64,000 nt of DNA from Amycolatopsis mediterranei. Its GTDB lineage: Bacteria; Actinomycetota; Actinomycetes; Mycobacteriales; Pseudonocardiaceae. The notes under the pieces are model-generated. The model did not search any database. It saw only the letters and a program-made list of their open reading frames with translations, and was not told the DNA's origin. Shown here in pieces: positions 16,447-23,898 of this stretch. Where the stretch lies: the NCBI RefSeq assembly GCF_026017845.1, contig NZ_CP100416.1:3316848-3380847 (forward strand). The letters run 5' to 3'. The position numbers and the translations under genes were made by a program. How positions within the stretch are numbered: the first letter of the stretch is position 1; every line of letters begins with the position of its first letter.

Positions 16447-17436
16447 GTGCGCGTTTACCGTCCCCGGTCCGGCCGCCTGGTCCAGCGCGAGGAGCCGATG
16501 CCCGAACCGCGGCGCGGCGAGGTGCTCGTCCGGGTGCGGGCCGTGTCGCTGAACTACCGCGATCTGCTGATCCTGAACGGCGACCACATCGCCACCGGCG
16601 CCACGGACCTGATCCCGGTGTCGGACGCCGCCGGCGAGGTCGTGGCGGCCGGCGAGGGGGTCACGCGCTTCGCCGGGGGAGAGCGGGTGCTCAACGCCTT
16701 CCACCCGGACTGGATCGCCGGGCGGATGCCGGAGACGATGGTGGGATACGGCAACGGCCGGGACGGCTGGCTCGCCGAATACCGCGCCGTCCCGGAACAC
16801 GCGCTCGTCGCGCTGCCGGATTCGCTGACCTTCGAGCAAGGTGCGACGTTGCCGTGCGCCGCGGTCACGGCGTGGACGTCGCTCGAGGGCGTGCGCCCGG
16901 GCGACGTGGTGCTGACCCTCGGCACCGGCGGCGTCTCCCTGTTCGCCGTGCAGCTGGCGAAGGCGCGCGGGGCGCGGGTCGTCGCGACGACGTCGAGCGC
17001 GGCCAAGGCGGCCAAGCTGACCGGACTCGGCGCGGACACGGTGATCGACTACGTCGCCACGCCGGAATGGGGCAAGGCGGTGCTCGACGCCACCGGCGGG
17101 CGCGGCGCGGACCGGATCGTCGAGGTGGGCGGGCCCGGCACGTTCGCGCAGTCGCTGGTCGCGGCCGGGACGCACCACGCCGAGATCGCGCTCGTCGGGT
17201 TCGTCGGCCGCAGCGGGCCTCCGGTCGACTTCATGGATCTCTTCCGCAGCGGGGCGACCGTGCGGAAGATCTGGGTCGGCAGCCGCGAGGACACCGAAGA
17301 CCTGCTCCGGTGGCTCGACGTGTGGCCCCTCGAGCCGGTCGTCGACAGCGTTCACTCGTTCGAGGAGGCCGAAGCGGCCTTTCGCCGTTTCGAGAGCCGG
17401 GAGAACTTCGGCAAGGTGGTGATCGCCACCGCGTGA
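16447..17436 (+). CDS. Zinc-independent MDR-family NAD(P)-dependent oxidoreductase
   Basis: A 329-residue medium-chain dehydrogenase/reductase resembling quinone oxidoreductase and enoyl-reductase types. The GroES-like N-terminal half includes VSLNYRDLLILNGD, where zinc alcohol dehydrogenases would have Cys ligands; these are missing. The Rossmann half has LGTGGVSLFAVQLAKARGA and VVATTSSAAKAAKLTGLGAD. GTG at 16447 follows AAGGAGG closely. The ArsR repressor next door suggests induction by an electrophile, quinone or similar compound. Confidence 0.9.
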   Translation: MRVYRPRSGRLVQREEPMPEPRRGEVLVRVRAVSLNYRDLLILNGDHIATGATDLIPVSDAAGEVVAAGEGVTRFAGGERVLNAFHPDWIAGRMPETMVGYGNGRDGWLAEYRAVPEHALVALPDSLTFEQGATLPCAAVTAWTSLEGVRPGDVVLTLGTGGVSLFAVQLAKARGARVVATTSSAAKAAKLTGLGADTVIDYVATPEWGKAVLDATGGRGADRIVEVGGPGTFAQSLVAAGTHHAEIALVGFVGRSGPPVDFMDLFRSGATVRKIWVGSREDTEDLLRWLDVWPLEPVVDSVHSFEEAEAAFRRFESRENFGKVVIATA

Positions 17437-17589
17437 GGCGAGAGGAATACCGCTGATCGGCGGAACCTACCCGGAGTGACCGTTCGGCGGCGGGCCGGTA
17501 CCGCTCGCCGTGTCGCGGCGGAGTTCCGGGCCGGAATGGGCCGCGCGGGCGCATGCTGTCCTTTCCGGTCCCGCGTCCCCGCGTCTGAC

Positions 17590-17602
17590 GTCCACAGTGG
17601 AC
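17590..17602. repeat. Palindrome GTCCACAGTGGAC
   Basis: A perfect 6-1-6 palindrome 34 bp upstream of a hypothetical gene. The core TCCAC(A/T)GTGGA recurs at 50803 inside abfB, and CCACAGTGGAC without the first T occurs at 1671 inside the PAP2 gene. Confidence 0.5.
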
Positions 17603-17635
17603 ATTGCCAGTGCGCCCGGTCCGGCGGCCTCCGAA

Positions 17636-18211
17636 ATGAGGATAGGAACGTTCGACGTGACCCTGCTGGACAGCAAGCTCGTCCGGTGCTGGACCTCCCG
17701 CCCGCACCTGCAGTCCCTCTACACCCTCGCCGCGGCCGCCCCGCGGATGCGCGCCGCGCTCGGCCTCGCGCCCACCGGTGGCGGCACGGTCGACTTCCAG
17801 GTGGACGGGGACGCGCTGGCCCGGACCGAGGCGGAGCTGATCGCCGCGACGTCGGCGCGGCTGCCGGTGCACCCGCTGGTGACGCAGGACCTGCACGGCC
17901 GTTCGACGGTCCGGTGCTGGCGCCGCAACCGCGACCTGCGCGTGCTGACCGGCGACCTGGTCGACGTCGCGGACCGGCTGGCCCGGGCGGGTTACGGCGG
18001 GGCGCTGCGGTTCGCGACCGTCGAGTTCGCCGAGCCGGCCGGGCGCCGCGAAGGGAAGCTCGCCCTGGTGTACCTGTTCGACCGCGGCACGTTCCACACC
18101 GCGGCGCCGGGGGCCCGGCCGCTGGACCGGGCGCTGGAGCTGCGCGCCCGGGCCGCGTTGCACGGCGCCCTGCCGATGGAGCCCGTCGCGCAGCGGCGGT
18201 TCGTGCTCTGA
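17636..18211 (+). CDS. Hypothetical protein, about 190 residues
   Basis: I do not recognise this family. The product is soluble, with no signal peptide or membrane segment, and reads as alternating strands and helices: LVRCWTSRPHLQSLYTLAAAAPRM, then ADRLARAGYGGALRFATVEFAEPAG and a C-terminal RALELRARAALHGALP helix. Codon use is typical of its neighbours, so I judge it real. The start is uncertain: ATG at 17636 or GTG at 17657, the latter having GGAAC at a better distance. It stands alone between the MDR gene and the VOC protein. Confidence 0.65.
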   Translation: MRIGTFDVTLLDSKLVRCWTSRPHLQSLYTLAAAAPRMRAALGLAPTGGGTVDFQVDGDALARTEAELIAATSARLPVHPLVTQDLHGRSTVRCWRRNRDLRVLTGDLVDVADRLARAGYGGALRFATVEFAEPAGRREGKLALVYLFDRGTFHTAAPGARPLDRALELRARAALHGALPMEPVAQRRFVL

Positions 18212-18285
18212 CTGAAAATCCTCCGATTGGCACGGTCCCCGCGTTCTGCGAGGATGCTGCTCTCGTCCGATCGAAGGAGATGGCC

Positions 18286-18693
18286 GTGGCTTCTCGTCTC
18301 AACCCGTACCTGAGCTTCCGCGACGACGCGCGGCAGGCCATGGAGTTCTACAAGGGTGTCTTCGGCGGCACGCTCACCCTGAACACGTTCGGGGAATTCG
18401 GCTCACCCGAAGGGGCGGACGCGGACAAGGTCATGCACGCGCAGCTGGAGGCCGAAAACGGCTTCACGCTGATGGCGTCGGACACCCCGGCCGGGATGGA
18501 GCACAACCCGGGTACCAACATCTCGGTGAGCCTCAGCGGGGACGACGCCGACGACCTGCGCGGCTACTGGGACAAGCTGAGCGACGGCGGCACCGTGACG
18601 GTTCCCTTCGAAAAGCAGATGTGGGGCGACGAATTCGGCGCCTGCGTCGACAAGTTCGGCATCCCGTGGATGGTCAACGTCGTGCACGGCTAG
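18286..18693 (+). CDS. VOC-family (PhnB-like glyoxalase-fold) protein
   Basis: A 135-residue two-repeat betaalphabetabetabeta protein of the PhnB-like VOC group. It opens RLNPYLSFRDDARQAMEFYKGVFGGTL and ends WGDEFGACVDKFGIPWMVNV, both diagnostic. Members are often annotated as glyoxalase or 3-demethylubiquinone methyltransferase-like, but catalytic function is generally unproven. AAGGAG at 18274-18279 is too close to ATG 18280 and well spaced for GTG 18286, so I use the latter. Confidence 0.87.
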   Translation: MASRLNPYLSFRDDARQAMEFYKGVFGGTLTLNTFGEFGSPEGADADKVMHAQLEAENGFTLMASDTPAGMEHNPGTNISVSLSGDDADDLRGYWDKLSDGGTVTVPFEKQMWGDEFGACVDKFGIPWMVNVVHG

Positions 18694-18774
18694 CCACGAG
18701 CCGTTGCAGCCGGTGCCCTCGTCGGTGACGATGGAGGGGCCGGCGTGGCGTGGCGCCGGGCCGAAGGAGGCCCG

Positions 18775-19404
18775 ATGGCGGGTTTTCCCTGGACGTGTGC
18801 GCAGTGCGGCGCGGTCAACGACCCCGTCGCCCGGCGCTGCGGCACCTGTAAGGGCCTGGCGCCGGGCCGGGCTCGCGCGCGGGCGCTGTGGGTGCTGCTG
18901 ACGCTGATGGTGGTGGCCGGTGTCGCGGTGGGCGGGGTCCTGCTGTTCACCGGCGACTCGCAGCCCCCGTCGTCCGCGTCGGGGCCCTTCCCGGAGTACA
19001 CGACGCCCGCGCTGCCGACCACCGAGACCGTGATCACGACCGCGAACGGCGTCACCCCACCCGTCACACCGTCGACGACCACGTCGACGTCGGCGGACAA
19101 GCCGTGTCCGGGGGACGCGGCGCGCTACCTGCCCGGCGGCACCGGAACGGCGCTGCTCGTGGCGCAGACCGCGAAGTCCCTCGTCACGATCTGCCGGACC
19201 CCCGACGGCCGGATCTTCTACGACGGCCAGGCCCGCGGGCAGGCCGCCTCCGACGACACCCACATCATGCTGCCGGCCCAGGCCGAGGGCGGTGGCTTCG
19301 TCGCGGTGAACGGCGACTACCGCTACCAGGTCGACGGCGGCAGGCTGGTCGTCTCGGCCGGCTCCGAAGTGCTCTCCGACGAAGAACTGACCACGGTCGG
19401 CTGA
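18775..19404 (+). CDS. NZF/RanBP2-type zinc-finger membrane protein
   Basis: A 209-residue single-pass protein. Residues 6-25 read W-T-C-x2-C-x3-N-x6-C-x2-C, exactly the RanBP2/NZF zinc-finger consensus known from eukaryotic ubiquitin- or RNA-binding proteins. A basic linker and one membrane helix at about residues 36-58 follow. A Ser/Thr/Pro-rich stretch of about 60 residues leads to a compact domain with two Cys (PCPGDAARYLPGG and TICRTPDGRIFYDG), probably outside the cell. So a cytoplasmic zinc finger is tethered to an external domain. AAGGAGG precedes the ATG. Its 3' end overlaps the convergent gene by 82 bp. Function unknown. Confidence 0.8.
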   Translation: MAGFPWTCAQCGAVNDPVARRCGTCKGLAPGRARARALWVLLTLMVVAGVAVGGVLLFTGDSQPPSSASGPFPEYTTPALPTTETVITTANGVTPPVTPSTTTSTSADKPCPGDAARYLPGGTGTALLVAQTAKSLVTICRTPDGRIFYDGQARGQAASDDTHIMLPAQAEGGGFVAVNGDYRYQVDGGRLVVSAGSEVLSDEELTTVG

Positions 19405-19952
19405 GTGCCGTACAGCTCGTCCACCGGTTCCGCGTCGAACCCGAGGTCGGCCCGCATCCGAGCGCGCATGACGCGGTAGCCGCGCTGGCCGGCGTCCCAG
19501 GCGGGCCGCAGCCTGGTGCGGTCGTCGTCCGGGTCCAGCAGCATCGCGGCCAGCCGCATCCGCGGCAGCGTGGCGTCGCTGACCAGCCGCCGGACCGCCT
19601 CCGGCGCGTGCAGCACGACGGGCCCGAGCGCGTGCTGGGCCTCGCTGCGCACCTCGCGCAGCTCTTCGAGCTGGTGTTCGTCGAGTTCGCCGCCCGATTC
19701 CCGGACGGCGCGGGCCTGGAACAGCACGCCGTCGAACGCTTCGAGGACGCCCATCAGCTGGGCGTAGGCGTCGGCGCGGGTCTCGTGGGTGCGGGCCTCG
19801 CGTTCGCGCTGCCAGCGGCGCTCTTCGCGAGCGGCCTCTTCGGCCATGCGCCGGATCTCCCGCCGTCCGGAGAGGATCTGGGTCAGGATCACCCCGGCGA
19901 GGCCGAGCAGGGCGACGACGATCGGAATCCACACCGGCACTTGGGAACCCAC
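19323..19952 (-). CDS. Single-pass membrane protein with cytoplasmic coiled coil, hypothetical
   Basis: A 209-residue protein of no family I know. Residues 6-26 (VPVWIPIVVALLGLAGVILTQ) form an N-terminal membrane helix. A strongly charged helical stretch rich in R/E follows (GRREIRRMAEEAAREERRWQREREARTHE) and is probably a coiled coil. A helical domain to about residue 175 comes next, then a Ser/Thr-rich tail. The last 82 bp overlap the zinc-finger gene on the other strand, so one of the two stops may be misplaced in evolution or one tail is unconstrained. Confidence 0.65.
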   Translation of the reverse strand: MGSQVPVWIPIVVALLGLAGVILTQILSGRREIRRMAEEAAREERRWQREREARTHETRADAYAQLMGVLEAFDGVLFQARAVRESGGELDEHQLEELREVRSEAQHALGPVVLHAPEAVRRLVSDATLPRMRLAAMLLDPDDDRTRLRPAWDAGQRGYRVMRARMRADLGFDAEPVDELYGTQPTVVSSSSESTSEPAETTSLPPSTW

Positions 19953-20018
19953 GTGCGCACCCTACCCAGGATGTGGGAGTGGCAGCGGTCACCGGGCAAC
20001 CGTCCGCATGCTGGAGCC

Positions 20019-20708
20019 ATGGCTTCTCCGCTCGACAACCCGACCTGGGCGTCGCTGACCGGTCCGCACGCCCGCTTCGCGGAACGGCGGGGGCGCGTCC
20101 TGCGCTATCCGGAGGACGTCGCGCCGTTCCTGGCCCTGCCCGGCGACCCGGGCGAGCAGGATTGGCGGGACGTCGCCGAGCTGGCCGGGCCGGGAGCGAC
20201 CGTCGTGCTCGCCGCGACCTTCGAGCGGCCGCCGTCCGGCTGGGCGGTGCTCGAGGAGATCCCCGGCGTGCAGCTGGTCGACGAGGGCGTCGCGGCCGCG
20301 CCCGAGCCGGAAGCCGTGCGGCTCGGCCCCGCGGACGTGCCGGAGATGCTGGACCTCGTCGAGCGGACGCGGCCGGGGCCGTTCCGGAAGCGGACCGTCG
20401 AGCTCGGCACCTACCTCGGCATCCGGCGCGGCGGCGCGCTCGTCGCGATGGCCGGCGAGCGGCTGCACCCGCCGGGCTACACGGAGATCAGCGCGGTCTG
20501 CACGGACCCGGCCTACCGTGGCCAAGGATTCGGGACGCGGCTGGTGCTCGCGGTGGCCGCGGGCATCCGCGAGCGCGGCGAGATCCCGATGATGCACGCG
20601 GCCGCGGCGAACACCTCGGCGATCCGCCTCTACCGATCCCTGGGATTCGCGCTGCGGCAGCGGCCGGACTTCGTGGTGGTGCGCGTGCCCCTCGCGGTCG
20701 CGGTCTAG
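20019..20708 (+). CDS. GNAT-family N-acetyltransferase
   Basis: A 229-residue protein. The C-terminal GNAT fold contains EISAVCTDPAYRGQGFGTRLVLAVAAGI with the acetyl-CoA pyrophosphate loop R-G-Q-G-F-G, and AAANTSAIRLYRSLGFALRQR as the closing motif. The N-terminal 110 residues form a second, less conserved half. The acceptor is unknown; such proteins acetylate small amines or protein N-termini. ATG at 20019 has GGAG five bases upstream. Confidence 0.87.
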   Translation: MASPLDNPTWASLTGPHARFAERRGRVLRYPEDVAPFLALPGDPGEQDWRDVAELAGPGATVVLAATFERPPSGWAVLEEIPGVQLVDEGVAAAPEPEAVRLGPADVPEMLDLVERTRPGPFRKRTVELGTYLGIRRGGALVAMAGERLHPPGYTEISAVCTDPAYRGQGFGTRLVLAVAAGIRERGEIPMMHAAAANTSAIRLYRSLGFALRQRPDFVVVRVPLAVAV

Positions 20709-20780
20709 GCACGGTCGACGACCCGGGTGTCGAATCGAGGCCCGGCGGTTCGGCGCCCGGGTGCAAGGAAAGGCGTGGCG

Positions 20781-20852
20781 ATGTCCTGCCCGCGCTGCGA
20801 TCACGGCGTCAGCGCCACCACCCGGCTGACCGCGGCTCGCCGCGTGGCCTGA
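20781..20852 (+). CDS. Very small ORF with CPRC motif (23 residues)
   Basis: A 23-codon frame begins with ATG behind GGAAAGG and reads MSCPRCDHGVSATTRLTAA before ending in basic residues. The CPRC pair hints at half a zinc knuckle. It ends 10 bp before the convergent histidine kinase stop. Too short for a confident call; it could be a real small protein, a decayed gene end or chance. Confidence 0.25.
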   Translation: MSCPRCDHGVSATTRLTAARRVA

Positions 20853-20861
20853 GCAGGTGGC

Positions 20862-22139
20862 TCAGCCCGGCACCCACATCGTGACGCGGGTGCCGCGGCC
20901 CGGCTGCGAGTCCACCGTGCCGTGCCCGCCGACCTCGGCCAGCCGGGCCATGATCGACTGGCTGATGCCGAAGCCCGGTGGCCGGTCGCCGACGTCGAAG
21001 CCCTGGCCCTGGTCGCGGGCCACCACCGCGATCCCGCCGTCGCGCTTCTCCACGCGGAGCACGACCTGCTTCGTCCCGGAGTGCTTCACCGTGTTGCGCA
21101 ACGCTTCCCGGACCGCTTCGCACAACGCGGTGCGCCGGTCCTGCGACACCTTGTGGTCGTCGGCGAAGTCCGCGGCGACGAGCTGCGTGCGCAGGCCGTC
21201 GCGGGCCAGCTCGGTGGCGACGTCGGCGAGTTCGACCGCGAACCCGCGCGTCGACCCGGTCGGCACGGGTTCGGTGATCCGGCGGCGCAGCTCGGCCGCC
21301 TCCGCCTTGGCGACCGAACGCAGCTCTGACAGCCGCGTGACGGCCTGGGCGTCGTCGCCCGGCGCCGAAATGGCCAGCGCTTCGAGGGTCTGCAGCACGC
21401 TGTCGTGCATGATGCGCCGCGTCCGGCGGCGCTCGGCTTCGCGCCCGCGCCGCAGCCCGATGTCCACTGCGAACCGGGTGCCGACGCCGAGCAGGATGAG
21501 GATCGCCGCGGCGAGCACGATCGCCACCGCCAGCGCCACCATGCAGCCGATCGACCGGGTGAGGGCGAGCTGGTTGCTCAAGGGCAGGCCGCCGGCGAGC
21601 GTCAGCACGGCCCGGAACGGGACGGCCGCGGCGAACACCCACAGCGCCGCGGGCAGCCCGGACGTGCCGGCCCACATGGCGACCGAGCCGACCAGCCAGG
21701 TCCAGGACACGTCGACGGCGAACGGCTGCACCGCGGCCGGGGCCGTCATGGCGACCACGAGGTTGAGGGCCACACCGAGGGAAAGGTCCAGCCCGAGGGC
21801 TCGCCCGGTGAAGCGGGCCCGCAGGCCGCCCGAACGCAGCACCCAGACGACGGCGGCGGTGTCGGCCACGACGGCGAAGGCGGTGGCGCCGAGCACCGGT
21901 GCGAGCCCGACCACGCCGTTCGCGGCGGTGAACCCGATGAACACCTTGACGAACGCGGCGGCCCGGTAGGCCAGCGGCACCGCTACCCAGTAGCGCGAGG
22001 CGCGGGCGAGCGTCGCGTCCCCGACGGCGGTGAGGTCGCTGCTGTCGGAAACGGGCTCGGCGGGGTCCGCAGGGGTGCCGCTGCGCAGCAGCGTGCGGAC
22101 GAAGGCGCGTGGCGGTGCGGCAGAGCCCGCCTCGGACAT
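20862..22139 (-). CDS. NarL-type orphan sensor histidine kinase
   Basis: A 425-residue membrane kinase. Six or seven hydrophobic helices fill residues about 45-225. The dimerisation helix has the phosphoacceptor in RRTRRIMHDSVLQTLEALA, of the NarL/DesK type. The ATPase domain has an N-box EALRNTVKHS, a G1 box RDQGQGFD and a closing GRGTRVTMW. No LuxR-type response regulator is adjacent, so it is orphan here. ATG at 22139 is used; a longer GTG-started frame upstream looks like non-coding leader. Confidence 0.87.
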   Translation of the reverse strand: MSEAGSAAPPRAFVRTLLRSGTPADPAEPVSDSSDLTAVGDATLARASRYWVAVPLAYRAAAFVKVFIGFTAANGVVGLAPVLGATAFAVVADTAAVVWVLRSGGLRARFTGRALGLDLSLGVALNLVVAMTAPAAVQPFAVDVSWTWLVGSVAMWAGTSGLPAALWVFAAAVPFRAVLTLAGGLPLSNQLALTRSIGCMVALAVAIVLAAAILILLGVGTRFAVDIGLRRGREAERRRTRRIMHDSVLQTLEALAISAPGDDAQAVTRLSELRSVAKAEAAELRRRITEPVPTGSTRGFAVELADVATELARDGLRTQLVAADFADDHKVSQDRRTALCEAVREALRNTVKHSGTKQVVLRVEKRDGGIAVVARDQGQGFDVGDRPPGFGISQSIMARLAEVGGHGTVDSQPGRGTRVTMWVPG

Positions 22140-22268
22140 CGGTGGTCCCCATTCATCCGGCCGTCCGGGCGCCTGAGCGTGGCAGCGGAGCAGGGGGATA
22201 GTCAACCGTCCGGGCCCGGAGCCAGCCCGCTGGAGCAAGGCCCTCGACCGGTTCGTGATCTCCGGAGC

Positions 22269-23699
22269 TCAGTAGGCGTGGAACATCGTGTCCTCGCCCG
22301 TGTACTCCGCCCAGCCCGGCGAACCCGTCGTGGCGAAGCGGTGCCAGGCGCCGTTCAGCTCGGCCGCCAGCTCGTGCGGTGGGTTCTCGCCGAGCAGGCC
22401 GCGCGGCCCCGAGAGCGTGTCCAGCGCTCCGAACACGAACGGCAGTTCCAGCCCGTGGCACGCACCCAGCCTGCCGTCGAGCAGCGGCGAGCCCCACTCG
22501 AACTCGTACCGGAACGTCCGGCCGGTGTGGTTGTCGGCGAGATCGCGCACGCCGTCGCGGAAGACCAGGTCCGTCAAGGCCTCGACCAGCACCTCGCCCG
22601 CCGTGCGGCCCGAACCGAGGCCGTACGCGTAGAGCACGCCCGCCGGATCCGGGTGCGAGACCGCCAGGGAGGCCACCGCCTGGTCGTCGGTGACCGCTTC
22701 GAGGGCGCCCGTCGGCACCAGGTAGAGGCGCATCTCTTCGCTGCAGCTGCCGGCGATCAGGTCGACGTCGCGGCCCGCGCCCGCCTTGATCGCCTTGGCC
22801 GGGTGGTGGGGCAGGACGTCGTCGCCGATCATCGGGAGGAAGGGGCTCAGGCCGTAGCCGCGGTCGTAGCCCAGCGCGTCGCGCAGGTCGGGTGCGCCGC
22901 CTGGGCGCAGGACCGCGTCCTGGGCGTCGAGCAGCTGCTCGGTCGACACCTTGCGGAACGCCTCCGCCGTCGGTTCGGCCTTCAGCTCGTCGGCGACCAC
23001 CTTGGCCAGCCGCCGGGCCTGGACGGTGTCACGGACCATGTCCGGGTGTCCGCTTTGGACGATCGCGCGGTGGAAGAGCCCGGCCGACAGCGGCGAGCCG
23101 AGCAGGCAGGCGACGCTGACGGCGCCCGACGCGGCGCCGAAGAGGGTGACGTTGGCGGGGTCGCCGCCGAACGCGGCGATGTTCTCCTGCACCCAGTGCA
23201 GGGCCGCGAGCTGGTCGCGCAGGCCGAGGTTGGTCGCCCCGCCGTCGAGGGGGAGGAACCCGTCGATGCCGAGGCGGTACTGCACCGTCACCAGCACCGC
23301 GCCGGCGCGGGCGAACGCCGTGCCGTCGTGGACCGCGGCGGACCCGGCGCCGCCGAGGAACGCGCCGCCGTGCACGAACACCAGCACAGGCAGCGAGGCG
23401 GCGCCCGGCTGCGGCGTCCAGACGTCGACCGTCAGGTACTCCGGCCCCGGGCGCCAGCCGGTGCCGGTGAGCGGGGTCAGGTCGAGGCCGGGCACGTCGT
23501 GACGGCGCTGCGGCGCCGTCGGCCCCGGTCTCTGCGTCTCGCGGACGCCCTCCCACGGTGGCGCGGGAACGGGTTCGGCGAAGCGCAGCTCGCCGTCGGG
23601 CGCGGCGGCGTAGGGGATGCCGCGGAAGAGCACCACGCCGGCGGGGGTGACCTGACCGCGGACCGCGCCGGACGTGGTGGGGACGACGGGGTCGGTCAT
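22269..23699 (-). CDS. Type-B carboxylesterase-like protein lacking the canonical serine
   Basis: A 476-residue member of the carboxylesterase/cholinesterase family. The oxyanion motif FVHGGAFLGGAG, the block NLGLRDQLAALHWVQENIAAFGGDPANVTLFG and the histidine region ACHGLELPFVFGALD are all present. At the nucleophile elbow, where the family has G-E-S-A-G, the protein has G188-A-A-S-G: alanine occupies the serine position and a serine sits one residue later. Activity is therefore doubtful unless S191 substitutes. Length and the rest of the fold are normal and the frame is intact, so this is a substitution, not decay. Start ATG 23699. Confidence 0.85.
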   Translation of the reverse strand: MTDPVVPTTSGAVRGQVTPAGVVLFRGIPYAAAPDGELRFAEPVPAPPWEGVRETQRPGPTAPQRRHDVPGLDLTPLTGTGWRPGPEYLTVDVWTPQPGAASLPVLVFVHGGAFLGGAGSAAVHDGTAFARAGAVLVTVQYRLGIDGFLPLDGGATNLGLRDQLAALHWVQENIAAFGGDPANVTLFGAASGAVSVACLLGSPLSAGLFHRAIVQSGHPDMVRDTVQARRLAKVVADELKAEPTAEAFRKVSTEQLLDAQDAVLRPGGAPDLRDALGYDRGYGLSPFLPMIGDDVLPHHPAKAIKAGAGRDVDLIAGSCSEEMRLYLVPTGALEAVTDDQAVASLAVSHPDPAGVLYAYGLGSGRTAGEVLVEALTDLVFRDGVRDLADNHTGRTFRYEFEWGSPLLDGRLGACHGLELPFVFGALDTLSGPRGLLGENPPHELAAELNGAWHRFATTGSPGWAEYTGEDTMFHAY

Positions 23700-23859
23700 G
23701 CGGGGGGTCCCTTCGTGGACTGTCGGGGGAAGCGCCCGTCAGCCTAGGACCGCGGACGGGCCGCCGTCATGGGCGGACCGTCTCTCGCGTTGTCGCGGAT
23801 GGATAACGGCGCCCGGCCCGGATTCGCCGAGCGGGCGAAGACACCGTGAATTTCTGTTG

Positions 23860-23896
23860 CCGTGGGCAGGGCGGCCCGGAGCCCCCCTGCCCACGG
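23860..23896 (-). terminator. Hairpin terminator of the molybdenum hydroxylase operon
   Basis: Arms CCGTGGGCAGGG (23860-23871) and CCCTGCCCACGG (23885-23896) pair perfectly over 12 bp with a 13-nt loop, immediately after the stop of the molybdopterin subunit gene at 23899. Confidence 0.75.
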
Positions 23897-23898
23897 GG

